Below are positions 18,501 to 27,553 of a DNA stretch of 64,000 nucleotides, in pieces (within the stretch, counting starts at the first letter, position 1; each line of letters starts with the position of its first letter). A program made the position numbers and the translations under genes. The DNA comes from JBFFMO01 sp041390025 (lineage in GTDB: Bacteria; Myxococcota_A; Bradymonadia; Bradymonadales; Bradymonadaceae): assembly GCA_041390025.1 (NCBI GenBank), contig JAWKQR010000013.1, positions 62,001-126,000 of the forward strand, given 5' to 3'. The notes below the pieces were generated by a model that saw nothing but the letters and a program-made list of their open reading frames with translations, did no database searches and had not been told where the DNA came from.

Positions 18501-19289
18501 AAAGAACTCAACGATGTCGCGAACCTGAGGATCCATCGTCTGAAAGCGCGCCCACTGAAAGTTCTTTGCGCTCTCGGGCAGTTGCTCCACGAGCTGGGCC
18601 AACCGGTTCAAATCGCCGCCGATCGCCTCAACGATACGCTCGACGGTTTCCTCGGTGGAGAGAAAAGCACGGATTTTTGTCGCCGCGTCGTCGCTGAAGT
18701 TAAAGACTTCAGCGCCGGCAAAATGTCCGTGTTCGCCAAGCATCACGAGGGCACCGTGAACTCGACGCTCGGAGAGGAGCTCCGGCGCGAGGTTCTCGAT
18801 TGGGTCGGAAAATACGTTCGATGCAAGGTAAGTGATCGCCGCGAGGTCTCCGGCAGACGCATCAACAAGATTGTTGCACAACACAACAAACGGTGCGGAC
18901 GTGCTCAAGGACGCCAATAAATCGCCGAGCACTTCGTGACGCAATCGACCCTGCGACGCCTCAGGAACGTTTCCGGCCGGCCGCCTGACCTCCTCGTAGG
19001 TTTCCAACGAGGAGATTGCGTCCTCGCTCATGCCACCCGCGGCATTCACGACACCGACCAGCGACGCCACCACACCATGCAATGTCTGCTCGTGTGCGGC
19101 GCCCGAATGCGGGTCGAACACCACCGTTTGGACTCCGGCTCCTGCCAGTTCTTTCCCCAAGGATGCCGTGAACGGCGCGATTTCCGACGCACCCAAACCC
19201 GTGACGACGATGAGCCCTGGCATCTCGTCGACTTCGCGAAGCCGAGCCAGCAGGCGCAAATCCGTGGATGTTTGAGGGTCGTTCGTCAT
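15586..19289 (-). CDS. Large transcription regulator: degenerate NTPase + TPR repeats + sigma-54 AAA+ domain + HTH (one frameshift)
   Basis: Read literally this is two ORFs (16707-19289, 860 residues; 15586-16698, 370 residues). One base correction near 16785 joins them: the sister frame reads PVHRQLVTQLQALRGDVPVE through EVREHLTPTVSAEAHPVRL into the second ORF, giving about 1,235 residues. The N-terminus (1-330) has the layout of a STAND-type NTPase but the Walker A site is replaced by VVTGLGASEIAPF without the P-loop lysine. Residues about 340-840 form TPR repeats. The C-terminal third is an intact enhancer-binding AAA+ domain: GESGTGKE (Walker A), ELFGHEKGAFTGASS (sigma-54 contact), FLDEIGD (Walker B), RYSWPGNIRELQN (sensor II), ending in a Fis-like HTH (NVTKAAEMLQMKRPRLSQI). 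There is no receiver domain, so input probably comes through the TPR part. Confidence 0.85.
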
Positions 19290-19312
19290 GCAATCTCACT
19301 TTCAACCCTACG

Positions 19313-19340
19313 AGTATAACGCCCCGCTCGCAGATTTGAA
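19313..19340 (-). promoter_or_regulatory. Possible sigma-70 promoter for the large regulator
   Basis: On the minus strand TTCAAA and TATACT are separated by 16 bases, 4/6 and 5/6 matches to the -35 and -10 consensus, with the -10 ending about 24 bases before the start at 19289. The sequence match alone supports it. Confidence 0.4.
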
Positions 19341-19368
19341 AGAGTGTGCGGGCTTATCCTACATACGA

Positions 19369-20055
19369 CTATTGTCGCTCAAATGAGATGTGCGTGATGG
19401 TCGCGGGATTCGCGGGCGCTCCAGACGGGGTCTGCGGGGCGTTCGCGATCTTTCGGACAATGTCGAGGCTCTCGCATTGGCCAAAGATTGTATGACGGCC
19501 GTCGAGGTGAGGGGCCGCGGCCAAGGTCACAAAAAACTGGCTTCCATTTGAGTTCGGGCCAGTGTTCGAATAGGCGAGCACCCCCGGCCGATCAAATCTG
19601 AGCTCGGGGAGAATTTCGTCCTCGAACGAGAAGCCTGGCCCAACCCGCCCGGTGTTTGTTCGATCGCCCGAGTGAATGACGAAATTGGGGACGGTGCGAA
19701 AGAACTGTAGGCCATCGTAAAATGGTCGTTCGACCAAGTCTTCTGTTTCGGGATCGCGCCAAGCTCTGCGGCCGGTGGCCAAGCCCATGAACGTGGCCAC
19801 GGCGCGCGGCGACTTGCGCCAAAACAGCTGGCAGCGAATCTCGCCTTCGCTTGAGTTGATCAAGGCCAGAAGTGTTTCCCCGTCGCCCAACGGCGCCATG
19901 TATTCATGCAGCAGTCGGACTTCGGGGGGAGCATCCGAGGGTGGCGAATCATCTTTGGGCTCGACGCGTACCACCGGTGTGGGGGCCGCGTCGGGTTTCT
20001 CGGCGGACGAGTCGCACGCCGCCAGCCCCACCAAGATGACGAAGAGGTATCTCAA
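19369..20055 (-). CDS. Cyclophilin-type peptidyl-prolyl isomerase lipoprotein
   Basis: The signal MRYLFVILVGLAAC has a lipobox GLAAC, so it is an outer- or inner-membrane-anchored periplasmic PPIase. The mature protein has a 50-residue low-complexity linker (Pro/Asp/Glu), then a cyclophilin domain from about residue 65: TFMGLATG, FYDGLQFFRTVPNFVIHSGD, GFSFEDEI, GVLAYSNTGPNSNGSQFFVT, HLDGRHTIFGQC. The catalytic Arg (FFRTV) is present, but the usual FMIQGGD is FVIHSGD, changing the active-site Gln to His. The start overlaps the stop of the upstream lipoprotein by ATGA. It likely helps fold secreted or outer-membrane proteins. Confidence 0.9.
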   Translation of the reverse strand: MRYLFVILVGLAACDSSAEKPDAAPTPVVRVEPKDDSPPSDAPPEVRLLHEYMAPLGDGETLLALINSSEGEIRCQLFWRKSPRAVATFMGLATGRRAWRDPETEDLVERPFYDGLQFFRTVPNFVIHSGDRTNTGRVGPGFSFEDEILPELRFDRPGVLAYSNTGPNSNGSQFFVTLAAAPHLDGRHTIFGQCESLDIVRKIANAPQTPSGAPANPATITHISFERQ

Positions 20056-20690
20056 AGGTCAGTTGGGTTTGCCACGAACTTCAGGGTCATCGTCATCTCG
20101 ACATCCACCTTGCCTTTGGGGGGCGAAGGTTGGCCTCGCTCAATGGCGGCAGGCTGCATGTAAGGAATCATCGAGATCTGCAGGGATTTGAGGATGTCGC
20201 TTGAGGCGTCGCGATTTGCCTCATCGACTGCGGCCGTGCCGGTTTTGTTCTCACCGGCGTTCGCCACTGGGACATCCACAACCAACACGCTGCTCCCGCG
20301 CGAGGATGCAGCGAGCTGGCCGACATAGAGTGAGATTTTGGGCGTCTGGATGTTCAGATTGTTGTTGCTGTAAACGTAGTCGACCTTCTCAATCTCCACG
20401 CTTTTCAGGCGCGACGATACCTCGCGCAGCTGGGTGCTGCCGGTCGCAGCGAGCACATCGATGTCAATGTCGGTTTCGAAGTCGGGCAGCACCACCTTGT
20501 CGGGTGACGGTCCTTCGGCTGCGGTACAATCGACACCCACCGGGCAGAAGTTCGCGGCATCAATCGTGAATGTGAAAGGCACCTCTTCGCGAAACACAAT
20601 ATCGAACGGATCTTCTTCACCGCTGAAAAGGCCGCAGCCGGACATGAACGGGGCAGCGAGCAACACGGCAAAAAACACATTCTTCAACAT
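20052..20690 (-). CDS. Lipoprotein of unknown function
   Basis: MLKNVFFAVLLAAPFMSGCGLF carries a lipobox MSGC (Cys19). The mature 190 residues contain alternating polar strands (VPFTFTIDAANFCPVGVDC, SVEIEKVDYVYSNNNLNIQT, KISLYVGQLAASSRGSSVLV, VDVEMTMTLKFVANP), suggesting a beta-sandwich similar to LEA/Why-type periplasmic domains. Not assigned to a family. It is upstream of and overlaps the cyclophilin lipoprotein (ATGA), so both are made together. Confidence 0.75.
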   Translation of the reverse strand: MLKNVFFAVLLAAPFMSGCGLFSGEEDPFDIVFREEVPFTFTIDAANFCPVGVDCTAAEGPSPDKVVLPDFETDIDIDVLAATGSTQLREVSSRLKSVEIEKVDYVYSNNNLNIQTPKISLYVGQLAASSRGSSVLVVDVPVANAGENKTGTAAVDEANRDASSDILKSLQISMIPYMQPAAIERGQPSPPKGKVDVEMTMTLKFVANPTDL

Positions 20691-20752
20691 GGGGGCTCCA
20701 AAACAGGTGATGCGCAGACTCTCGCAAAAAAACGAGGGTCACTCAATGGGGA

Positions 20753-21340
20753 TTACTCTTCTTCGACCGACGTCTTTCGTGACCAACGTTTACGTCCATC
20801 CGACTTGGAAGGTGCGTCCCGGCGTGGCCGAGCCTTCGTTTCGGGAATCTCTGGCCCCGAGGTCTCTTCGAACTCGTTGACGGTCTCTTCATGACCGTCC
20901 TCCCGCAGTCTCTTGATCTTCACGCGGTTGCGGATGTTTGGCTTGACGGCTTCGTTGTTGGGAATGAAACGCACTTCCGTGCGAATCTCGAACGAAAGCG
21001 TGGTCAAGATCTTGGCGATTTCACCGCCAAAATCCATGTTTTCAAGAAACGTTCGGATCTCGCGCGAGACAATCCGCAGAATCTCACGCCGCGTGCTGTC
21101 GGCTTGCGACAAGACAAATCCAACCGCCTCTTTGGGGATGTTTTTCTCCGTGACGACGCTGCGTATGCCTTCTTCGCTCAAAGCGGAGGTCAATCCAGAG
21201 ATGATCGACCGACGAAGGATGCCCGGAATCATCGCTTCAAGGCCCTTGAGCACCCGCGAGGCATCCTCGCCGCCGAGGTCGGTCCATTCTGACGCGTCGA
21301 ATTCGGAGTTCTCGTCCAAGCCCTTCTTCTTCTCGCTCAC
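20753..21340 (-). CDS. Conserved helical protein downstream of purA
   Basis: Start taken as GTG 21340, overlapping the purA stop by GTGA, giving 195 residues. The first 25 residues are acidic (VSEKKKGLDENSEFDASEW), then helical segments (LEAMIPGILRRSIISGLTSA, EIRTFLENMDFGGEIAKILT) and a short basic stretch (NPNIRNRVKIKR-like), with a low-complexity Glu/Lys/Arg tail (residues 150-195). It resembles small phasin-like or coiled helical proteins kept next to purA in related genomes, but I do not know a function. Cytoplasmic, no signal peptide. Confidence 0.7.
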   Translation of the reverse strand: MSEKKKGLDENSEFDASEWTDLGGEDASRVLKGLEAMIPGILRRSIISGLTSALSEEGIRSVVTEKNIPKEAVGFVLSQADSTRREILRIVSREIRTFLENMDFGGEIAKILTTLSFEIRTEVRFIPNNEAVKPNIRNRVKIKRLREDGHEETVNEFEETSGPEIPETKARPRRDAPSKSDGRKRWSRKTSVEEE

Positions 21341-22615
21341 GTTTTCCTCACGATCGTCGAGTTTCGACCAGGCCCCACAGAGACATACGCCACGGGAACG
21401 CCGGTGAGTGTCTCGACGGTTTCGACGTAGCGCCGTGCGTTGACTGGGAGGTCCTCGTAGCGTGCCACCGCCGAGATATCCTCGTCCCAACCTGGCAGTG
21501 ACTCGTAGACCGGCGATGCAGCGCCGAGGCGTTCTGCGTCCGCCGGCACCTCGTGGGTGATGCGTTTGCCCTCCAATTCGTAAGCAACGCAAACTTGAAT
21601 CACGGGCATTGCTGTCAAGATGTCCAGCTTGGTCATGGCAAACGATGTGAATCCGTTGACGCGTGCCGCGTACTTCAATGCGACCGCATCAATCCACCCG
21701 CACCGCCGCGGACGCCCAGTTGTACTGCCGTACTCCTGCCCCTTGTCCCGCAGAGACTGCCCGACCGCGTCGGTCAGCTCGGTTGGAAACGGACCGTTGC
21801 CCACGCGTGTGCAATAGGCCTTTGTGATGCCGACAACATCGGTGATGGATTGAGGCGGAATGCCAAGCCCCACACAAGCAGAGCCAGAAATCGTGTGGCT
21901 GGAGGTCACAAACGGATACGTTCCGTGTCCGATGTCTAGCATGGTGCCTTGGGCGCCCTCGAACAGGATTGAGACCTGAGCGTCGACGAGTTCGCGCACC
22001 CTCATGTTCGCGTCGCCCACGTAGGGTCGCAACGCATCGCCGACCTCGAGCAGCGAACCCACCACGTGGTCGACGTCAAACGTCTGCGCTCCAAGGGCCG
22101 CGAGCAGGGCGTTTTTCTCGGGAAGAGACTGAGCGACTCGGGCGCGAAGACGATCCGCGTCGAGCAGGTCCCACACGAAAATCGAGCGTCGTCCGACGCG
22201 GTCCTCGTAACACGGGCCGATGCCCCTGCCCGTCGTGCCAATGGCGGTTCCGTCCACGTTGGCCTCGCGGGCGATGTCAAGGCTTTGTGGTACGGCGCGA
22301 TCACGCTGCATTCCCGCCGATCATCAGTTGAGCGGTATTTTCGAAGGCCACGGGTCGTTAACCCGTCGATTTCCTTCGCCAAGACAAATGGGTCGACCAC
22401 GACGCCGCCCCCAATAATGTTTTCGACGTCCGGACGAAGGATGCCGCTGGGGATGTGGTGGAGCACGGTCTTGACGCCGTCAATCACCAGTGTGTGGCCC
22501 GCGTTGTTTCCGCCCTGAAAGCGCACCACGGCGGCTACGTCGTCCGCAAAGCGGTCGACGATCTTTCCTTTTCCTCGTCACCCCACTGTGCTCCGATGAT
22601 GACGGTCCGTTTCAT
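21337..22615 (-). CDS. purA: Adenylosuccinate synthetase, with at least two frameshifts
   Basis: Joins IMP and aspartate with GTP, first step to AMP. ATG 22615 gives MKRTVIIGAQWGDEEK; the next bases must gain one G near 22569 to give GKGKIVDRFADDVAAVVRFQ, the GTP P-loop region. GGNNAGHTLVIDGVKTVLHH is then read, and after about 22320 another shift leads to SLDIAREANVDGTAIGTTGR, GIGPCYEDRVGRRSIFVWDL, and later GAQGTMLDIGHGTYPFVTSS and TGRPRRCGWIDAVALKYA, all hallmark PurA blocks. The stop overlaps the conserved helical gene (GTGA) and the start overlaps the aminotransferase stop (ATGA). Roughly 425 residues after correction. The gene is essential in most bacteria, so the breaks are probably not real. 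Confidence 0.93.
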
Positions 22616-23754
22616 GTGCTGACTCCAAGTAGACTTCGCTGCATTGCGCCGATGGCCGCGCCAAACGTGACCGCCTGCCCCTGAGCATGAAGGGCCCTCT
22701 CCAGACTGGCAAGCGCGACCGCAATATCGGAGGGATCAAAGTACCCCAGGTGTCCGATTCGTATGGTGGAGTCCTTAAGCTGGTCTTGGCCGCCGGCGAT
22801 CGTGACGCCGTCGTTGCGCATGTAGGACACAAGTTTCGGGGCGGAAATGCCCTCAGGCACACTCACGGCGGTCACCGAGTTTGCTGGCACTTCAGCAAAC
22901 ACGCCCAGTCCAATGGCTTGAACGGCAGATCGTGTGGCCTGCGCGAGCTTGGCGTGGCGCGCGAACACATTTTCAAGACCTTCGTCTTTCATCATCCTGA
23001 GCACAACCCGCAGTCCAACGATGAGTGAAATAGCGGGGGTGAACGCCGTTTGGTCCTTGAGGTGGTTTTTCCTCTCACGTTCAAGATCGAAGTAGTACCG
23101 AGGATGGTCTCCTTCCTTGTAGCGCGCCCATGCGCGCTCGGATGCGGCCAAGAACGCCAATCCCGGGGTATCGAAAACGCCTTCTGCGAGCCTGAGACGA
23201 GCACATCGATCCCAAGCTCGTCCATCGGCATGGGATGCACCCCGACCGCGGTGATGCCGTCGACCGCGAGCAAAGGCACGCCCGTGGTTGCGGGTGAGTT
23301 CGGCAATCTCGGCCAGCGGGTGCAGCACCCCGGTTGAGGTTTCGCTAATGCTGACCGTAACCATCGCTGCGTCTGGATGGCGCTTAAGTGCACTCTCCAG
23401 TTGGTTGACGTCCACTTGTTTTCCCCACGGCGTTTCGATGTCGACGACGTTCATGCCGTAAGCGTTGCCGACGCTTGACCAGCGTTCGCCGAACTTACCT
23501 CCGCCGATCGCGATGATCGTGTCAGCCCGCTTCGTAAAGTTCACCATCCCTGCCTCGAACGCGCCCGTACCGCTGCAGGTCAGCGAGAGCACCTCGTTTT
23601 CGGTCTGGAATACCCACTTCAGCAGGTCGCGCACCTCCGCAAAAATGGCTTTGAACTCAGGTCCACGGTGGTGAAGAAGGCTTTCGGCCATTGCAAGGCG
23701 TGCCAACTCGGGAACCGGTGTGGGCCCAGGGGCCACCAGAAACTGCTTTTTCAT
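22612..23754 (-). CDS. Class V PLP aminotransferase (alanine-glyoxylate / serine-pyruvate type), compensated frameshifts
   Basis: Starts MKKQFLVAPGPTPVPELARL, with LLHHRGPEFK and LTCSGTGAFEAGMVNFTKRA, typical of alanine-glyoxylate aminotransferases. Between about 23200 and 23295 the frame in use gives an Arg/Gly-rich nonsense stretch, but the neighbouring frame reads VPLLAVDGITAVGVHPMPMD and ELGIDVLVSGSQKAFSIPR: this holds the PLP aspartate (AVDGIT) and the Schiff-base lysine (GSQKAF). Two opposite indels hide the active site while keeping the ORF open. The C-terminal domain (IVGLRVVLRMMKDEGLENVF, DGVTIAGGQDQLKDSTIRIG) is intact. Stop overlaps purA ATG. Could supply glycine or serine for purines; that is inference. 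Confidence 0.88.
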   Translation of the reverse strand: MKKQFLVAPGPTPVPELARLAMAESLLHHRGPEFKAIFAEVRDLLKWVFQTENEVLSLTCSGTGAFEAGMVNFTKRADTIIAIGGGKFGERWSSVGNAYGMNVVDIETPWGKQVDVNQLESALKRHPDAAMVTVSISETSTGVLHPLAEIAELTRNHGRAFARGRRHHRGRGASHADGRAWDRCARLRLAEGVFDTPGLAFLAASERAWARYKEGDHPRYYFDLERERKNHLKDQTAFTPAISLIVGLRVVLRMMKDEGLENVFARHAKLAQATRSAVQAIGLGVFAEVPANSVTAVSVPEGISAPKLVSYMRNDGVTIAGGQDQLKDSTIRIGHLGYFDPSDIAVALASLERALHAQGQAVTFGAAIGAMQRSLLGVST

Positions 23755-23809
23755 GGGATGAACACTCCGTTGTGCTGCCCACTGGGGTTACAACTGGCGG
23801 CCAACCGTG

Positions 23810-24751
23810 TCAATCGCCTCGGGCTCTCAGGCACGGCCCTTCGCGCACCACGTGCCCGTCGGCTTCCAGCTCGATCACGCCAAACGCAAGAGCCTGTATC
23901 GACCGTCCAAGCATGCACGCAAGCTCGTCCATCGTGATGCCGGGACAATTCGCGACAATTTTTAGGATCTCGGGGTGTCGACAGACTCCCTTGGATTCTC
24001 GCGCAAGTTGAAGCCCAAGGTGTTCGGCGCGCCACGCGACGTGGCACCCGTCGCGCAATAACTCCAAACACCCCTCGCTCGACGCGTCTTCAGGTGAGCC
24101 AGGAACGACCCAGATCTTTCGCTGAAGTTCTCGCGCGGCCGCAACGGTCAGGTGTGTACCTCCAGTGGCGCGGGCCCGAATCACCCACAGGTCATCCGAC
24201 AGCGCCGCGATCAGACTGTTTCGGCGAGCAAAGAAGTGCTTGCGCAGCGGTGTGCCAAGTGGGTACTCGGACACGATGGCCCCGCCAGTGTTCAAGACGT
24301 CATCAAAGAGTTGCCGGTTCCGAGCTGGGGTCACCTGGTCAAGTGAAGCGGGCAGAACCACGACGGTCGGACGTCCCATTTCGACTGCCTGCCGGTGGCA
24401 TGCGGAGTCGATTCCGATCGCGCCACCGCTGATGATGGTCGCCCCTGCCCTGGCGACCTCGCTGGCGAGGTTTTCGGCCAGTCTCACACCCTCTGGGTCG
24501 GGATGGCGGGTGCCAACCATTCCGACGGTGCGACCGTAAAGCTCGCGACCTTGCCAGTAGACGAACTCAGGCGGTGTTTTTAGCTCGAGGAGTCGGCTTG
24601 GATAGGCGTCGTCGCTTCGATGCAGCAGTTTTGCCCCAAAAGGTAGCGCTTCCACCTCGGCCGTGTAGGCCGCGTCCGCGTTTTCGTGGTGTGGTTCCAG
24701 ACGTGTGAGTCGTGCCGACCAACGCAGCCAGTCTTGTGCAACAGTGCCCAT
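23810..24751 (-). CDS. dprA: DNA processing protein DprA
   Basis: DNA-uptake/recombination mediator that loads RecA on incoming single strands. ATG 24751 has GGAGG at 6 bases. The Rossmann-like core is complete: VGMVGTRHPDPEG, SGGAIGIDSACH, VVVLPASLDQVTPARNRQLF, GTPLRKHFFARRNSLIAALS and TGGTHLTVAAARELQRKIWV, VVPGSPEDASSEGCLELLRDG. The C-terminus (residues about 250-313, LKIVANCPGITMDELACMLG) is a DprA winged-helix domain. The N-terminal SAM/HhH part is very short. Its presence suggests competence for natural transformation, common in this lineage. Confidence 0.92.
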   Translation of the reverse strand: MGTVAQDWLRWSARLTRLEPHHENADAAYTAEVEALPFGAKLLHRSDDAYPSRLLELKTPPEFVYWQGRELYGRTVGMVGTRHPDPEGVRLAENLASEVARAGATIISGGAIGIDSACHRQAVEMGRPTVVVLPASLDQVTPARNRQLFDDVLNTGGAIVSEYPLGTPLRKHFFARRNSLIAALSDDLWVIRARATGGTHLTVAAARELQRKIWVVPGSPEDASSEGCLELLRDGCHVAWRAEHLGLQLARESKGVCRHPEILKIVANCPGITMDELACMLGRSIQALAFGVIELEADGHVVREGPCLRARGD

Positions 24752-24806
24752 GATAACCTCCATGCAAGGTTATCGGACAAAGCCCCTCAAAGTTGCGAAA
24801 ACAGAT

Positions 24807-25574
24807 TTATTCTTCGACGCGGGCGAGTATCACGGTGATGTTGTCCGCCCCGCCGTTGTGATTGGCTCGGTCGATCAGGTCGCGTGCCAACGCCTCAAGG
24901 TCGGACTCTTTCCGAACCGCCTCGGCGATTTCGCGGTCATTGACCATATCGCTGAGACCGTCTGAGCAGAAGATGAAGAGGTCCCCAGGACTAACTTCCC
25001 GGTACGAGATGTCCACTTCCACTTCATCGGTGAGGCCGCAGGCGCGCGTAATCACGTTCTTGTACGGGAAGTGTTCGACGTCTTCTGCTTTGAGGATGCC
25101 CATGCGGACATACTCATTGGCCAACGAATGGTCTTCGGTTTGTTGTTCGAGCTTGTCGCCTCGAAAACGGTAGACGCGTGAGTCGCCAATGTGTGCGAGG
25201 TAGACGCCCTGGTCGGTGAAGAAGCCGGAGACAATGGTCGTTCCCATGCCGCGGTAGAGTTCGCTGGAGGACGCGGCTTGAAAGACGGCACGGTTGGCGG
25301 TCCGGATGGCTTTGACGAGGCGATACTCGTCCAACCGCATCTCACGGTCACCCTCGACAAGAATCTCGTCGCCTTTCCCGTCAACCGAGGTCTCGCGGTA
25401 ATACTCGCAGATGACTCGAATCGCCATTGCGCTTGCGACTTCGCCTGAGCGGTGTCCGCCCATTCCATCCGCCACAACACACAACGCCTCCTCACCTTCG
25501 GACAGGTAGAAGTCGTCTTCGTTATGCTCGCGGGTACTTCCCACGTCGGTCATGCCAGCACAGACCAGTTTCAT
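24807..25574 (-). CDS. PP2C-family serine/threonine phosphatase
   Basis: Soluble PPM phosphatase, 255 residues, ATG 25574. Conserved acidic metal sites: GSTREHNEDDF (motif 1), VVADGMGGHRSGEVAS (motif 2), GTTIVSGFF, HIGDSRVYRFRGDKLEQQTE (GDS), FIFCSDGLSDMVND, and the terminal DNITVILARVEE. No regulatory or membrane domain, so it is the bare catalytic form that reverses Hanks kinases such as the two in this window. It is preceded by a tiny ORF with a TGATG overlap. Confidence 0.95.
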   Translation of the reverse strand: MKLVCAGMTDVGSTREHNEDDFYLSEGEEALCVVADGMGGHRSGEVASAMAIRVICEYYRETSVDGKGDEILVEGDREMRLDEYRLVKAIRTANRAVFQAASSSELYRGMGTTIVSGFFTDQGVYLAHIGDSRVYRFRGDKLEQQTEDHSLANEYVRMGILKAEDVEHFPYKNVITRACGLTDEVEVDISYREVSPGDLFIFCSDGLSDMVNDREIAEAVRKESDLEALARDLIDRANHNGGADNITVILARVEE

Positions 25575-25699
25575 CAACGCACCTTGCGTACCGTTTCATC
25601 GACGAAGGATAAACGAACAACCTCGCGGTCCCAACGAAAAACACGGCGATGCGTGTATTTTTCCGCTGTGTGGAGATTTTCGCCCGCAACGTCGTTCAT
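25574..25699 (-). CDS. Possible 41-residue basic protein coupled to PP2C
   Basis: ATG 25699 opens a 41-codon frame (MNDVAGENLHTAEKYTHRRV... FVDETVRKVR) whose TGA overlaps the PP2C ATG by one base (TGATG). That coupling and the lack of any other feature between the lipoprotein and PP2C are the only support; no ribosome site is obvious and no family is known. Confidence 0.3.
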   Translation of the reverse strand: MNDVAGENLHTAEKYTHRRVFRWDREVVRLSFVDETVRKVR

Positions 25700-25706
25700 G
25701 GGTCGA

Positions 25707-27474
25707 CTAGAGATTATCGGTCTCGAACCCTTCGCGAATCGCAGAAAAGTCGGCCGTAAATGGCGAGGACTGTCCGCCCTCGCTGTTCTGCAGGAAGCCA
25801 GAGAACTCGCCTTCTTCGATCTTGTCCGCGAAGCCGTCCGAGTCTTCCTCGATAAGTTTACCTTCACCGCCGAGGCGAAGCCCGATGTCGAACTCAAGAT
25901 TTTGGACCAACAGGTCGGCAAACCCAAAGAGCGTCGAGACAGCGGTCGTACAGAACCCTTCGATTTGGTCGTCTCGGATGCATGCGCCAAGCGCACACAC
26001 TTCGCCGTCGCTGCCCGTGATGCTGGTGGCCAGATCGCCGCAACCCACCCAGTAGGCGAACGCCTCGGTGAGTGAGTGGGCGTTGTCGTCGGTCACAGCG
26101 GGAAGAATGACCTCGTTCAGGATGTAGAGGATCAGACGGCCGTACCGCAGGCTGACGGTGTGGGTGTCAATTTGAAGTTGGTTGTACGCCACGACCCGTC
26201 CAGTCCATTCTGAACTCAGCACCCCGAGGTCGCCAATCTCGCCATTGGGGTCGGCGATGAGGGGAATCGCGCCGCAGTCGGCTGGCGCGTTCATGTCGCA
26301 GTTCCAGCGCCAGTACAAGGTGATCCCCACCCAGTTGTCACGCCCGCGGAATTCGTAGTTGGAGTCGAGTTTGCCGATCGTGAGCTGGCTGTGGATCTGC
26401 AGGTTGGCGACGACGTCGCGCAGATCAGATCCGGCCTGAAAGATCTTACTAAGGGCGTCGTTTCCGGCGATGAAGTTGTTGATGAGGTTGGCAAACTGGT
26501 CATCAAGGCCGGTCAGGGACAGGAAGGTGTTGAGCGCGCCGAGATGATTCCGCCGACCAATGCGTCGACCAAGTTAATGACTTCGTTGTAGATCGCCTGC
26601 CCGGGGTTCTCGAACACATCGAGCACTCGATGATGGTCGACCCCACCGCTCCGGAATCGGCGATGGCATCAGTGAAATCCCAGTGGCTGACGACATTGTA
26701 GGTGCCGACCGGGCTGAGCGGGAGGAGCTGCAGAAGCAGGTCGAGGTCGTTGACACGGTCCTTTTCGACGGTGATCTCGTCCATGCATGCGGCGGCGGCG
26801 ATCTGGCCACGGTCGCCACGGGCGATGCCGGTCACGACAAAACGTTGCAGGGTCCCAAGGTTTTCGAATACTGGCGCGTCGTTGACGGTGCCCGCCGTCG
26901 CTTGTTGCATCGCGGGGGGCTGTTCACCGTTGTACAACGGACGGAACTCGTCACACGTAAAGTCGGCATCTTGGTAGAGCCGAACATCGATGTCGTACAG
27001 GTCCATGATGGACGGCGCGGTGTTGACCAGATTGACCTTTAGCGCTCCCACCTCAAGCGGAAGCACCTCGACCTCGAAGTCGACCGCATTCGCGGATGGG
27101 TGGTCGGCGCGAACCTTCACGGTTCCAGCCTGCCCGCCAACACGCAGGTCGACCCCTGCTTTGCCGTCCTCGGCGGTCGTGCCCGTCTTTGCCGCCAACG
27201 TAGCGGCCCCTGCCCCAGCATCCAAAACCTCGTACGTGATGTTTTGGCTCGCGACAGGATCGCCGGTCTTTTTGCTGTACAGGTAGACGCGAAGTGGGAC
27301 GGTCCCGGTGATGTTCGCGCGGATTCGGGCGTCGCCTGCAGGGACCATGAAGTACAAATCGCCCACCGAGGGTGCGTTGGGCGAGTTGTTCGAGGCGACG
27401 TTGGTATCGACGGCTGAGTCGCCGCAACCGATAACCAGAGCGAACGAAAGCAGTAATAAGATCAATCGATTCAT
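25707..27474 (-). CDS. Large Ig-domain lipoprotein, frameshifted
   Basis: ATG 27474 gives MNRLILLLLSFALVIGC, lipobox VIGC (Cys17). Residues about 45-150 look like a bacterial Ig-like (Big_1/invasin-type) domain (TVPLRVYLYSKKTGDPVASQ, NITYEVLDAGAGAATLAAKT, AGTVKVRADHPSANAVDFEV). The frame then breaks near 26600, continues in LGALNTFLSLTGLDDQFANL about 26500, again in a third frame from about 26320 (NWVGITLYWRWNCDMNAPAD, IDTHTVSLRYGRLILYILNE) and ends EGFETDNL with the stop at 25707. Two or three indels restore roughly 590 residues. Many Asp/Glu/Cys residues in the C-terminal half suggest a disulfide-containing surface protein. Function unknown. Confidence 0.75.
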
Positions 27475-27553
27475 CGACGCGTTCCCAAATGAAGTGGTCA
27501 CCCGACGATAACAGTCAGATCCCTTTGGATCAATCTTCGCTGACTTTTGTCGC

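Noticed and set aside
26683..27042. + strand ORFs opposite the Ig-domain lipoprotein
   Set aside because: No ribosome site or signal; antisense shadow.
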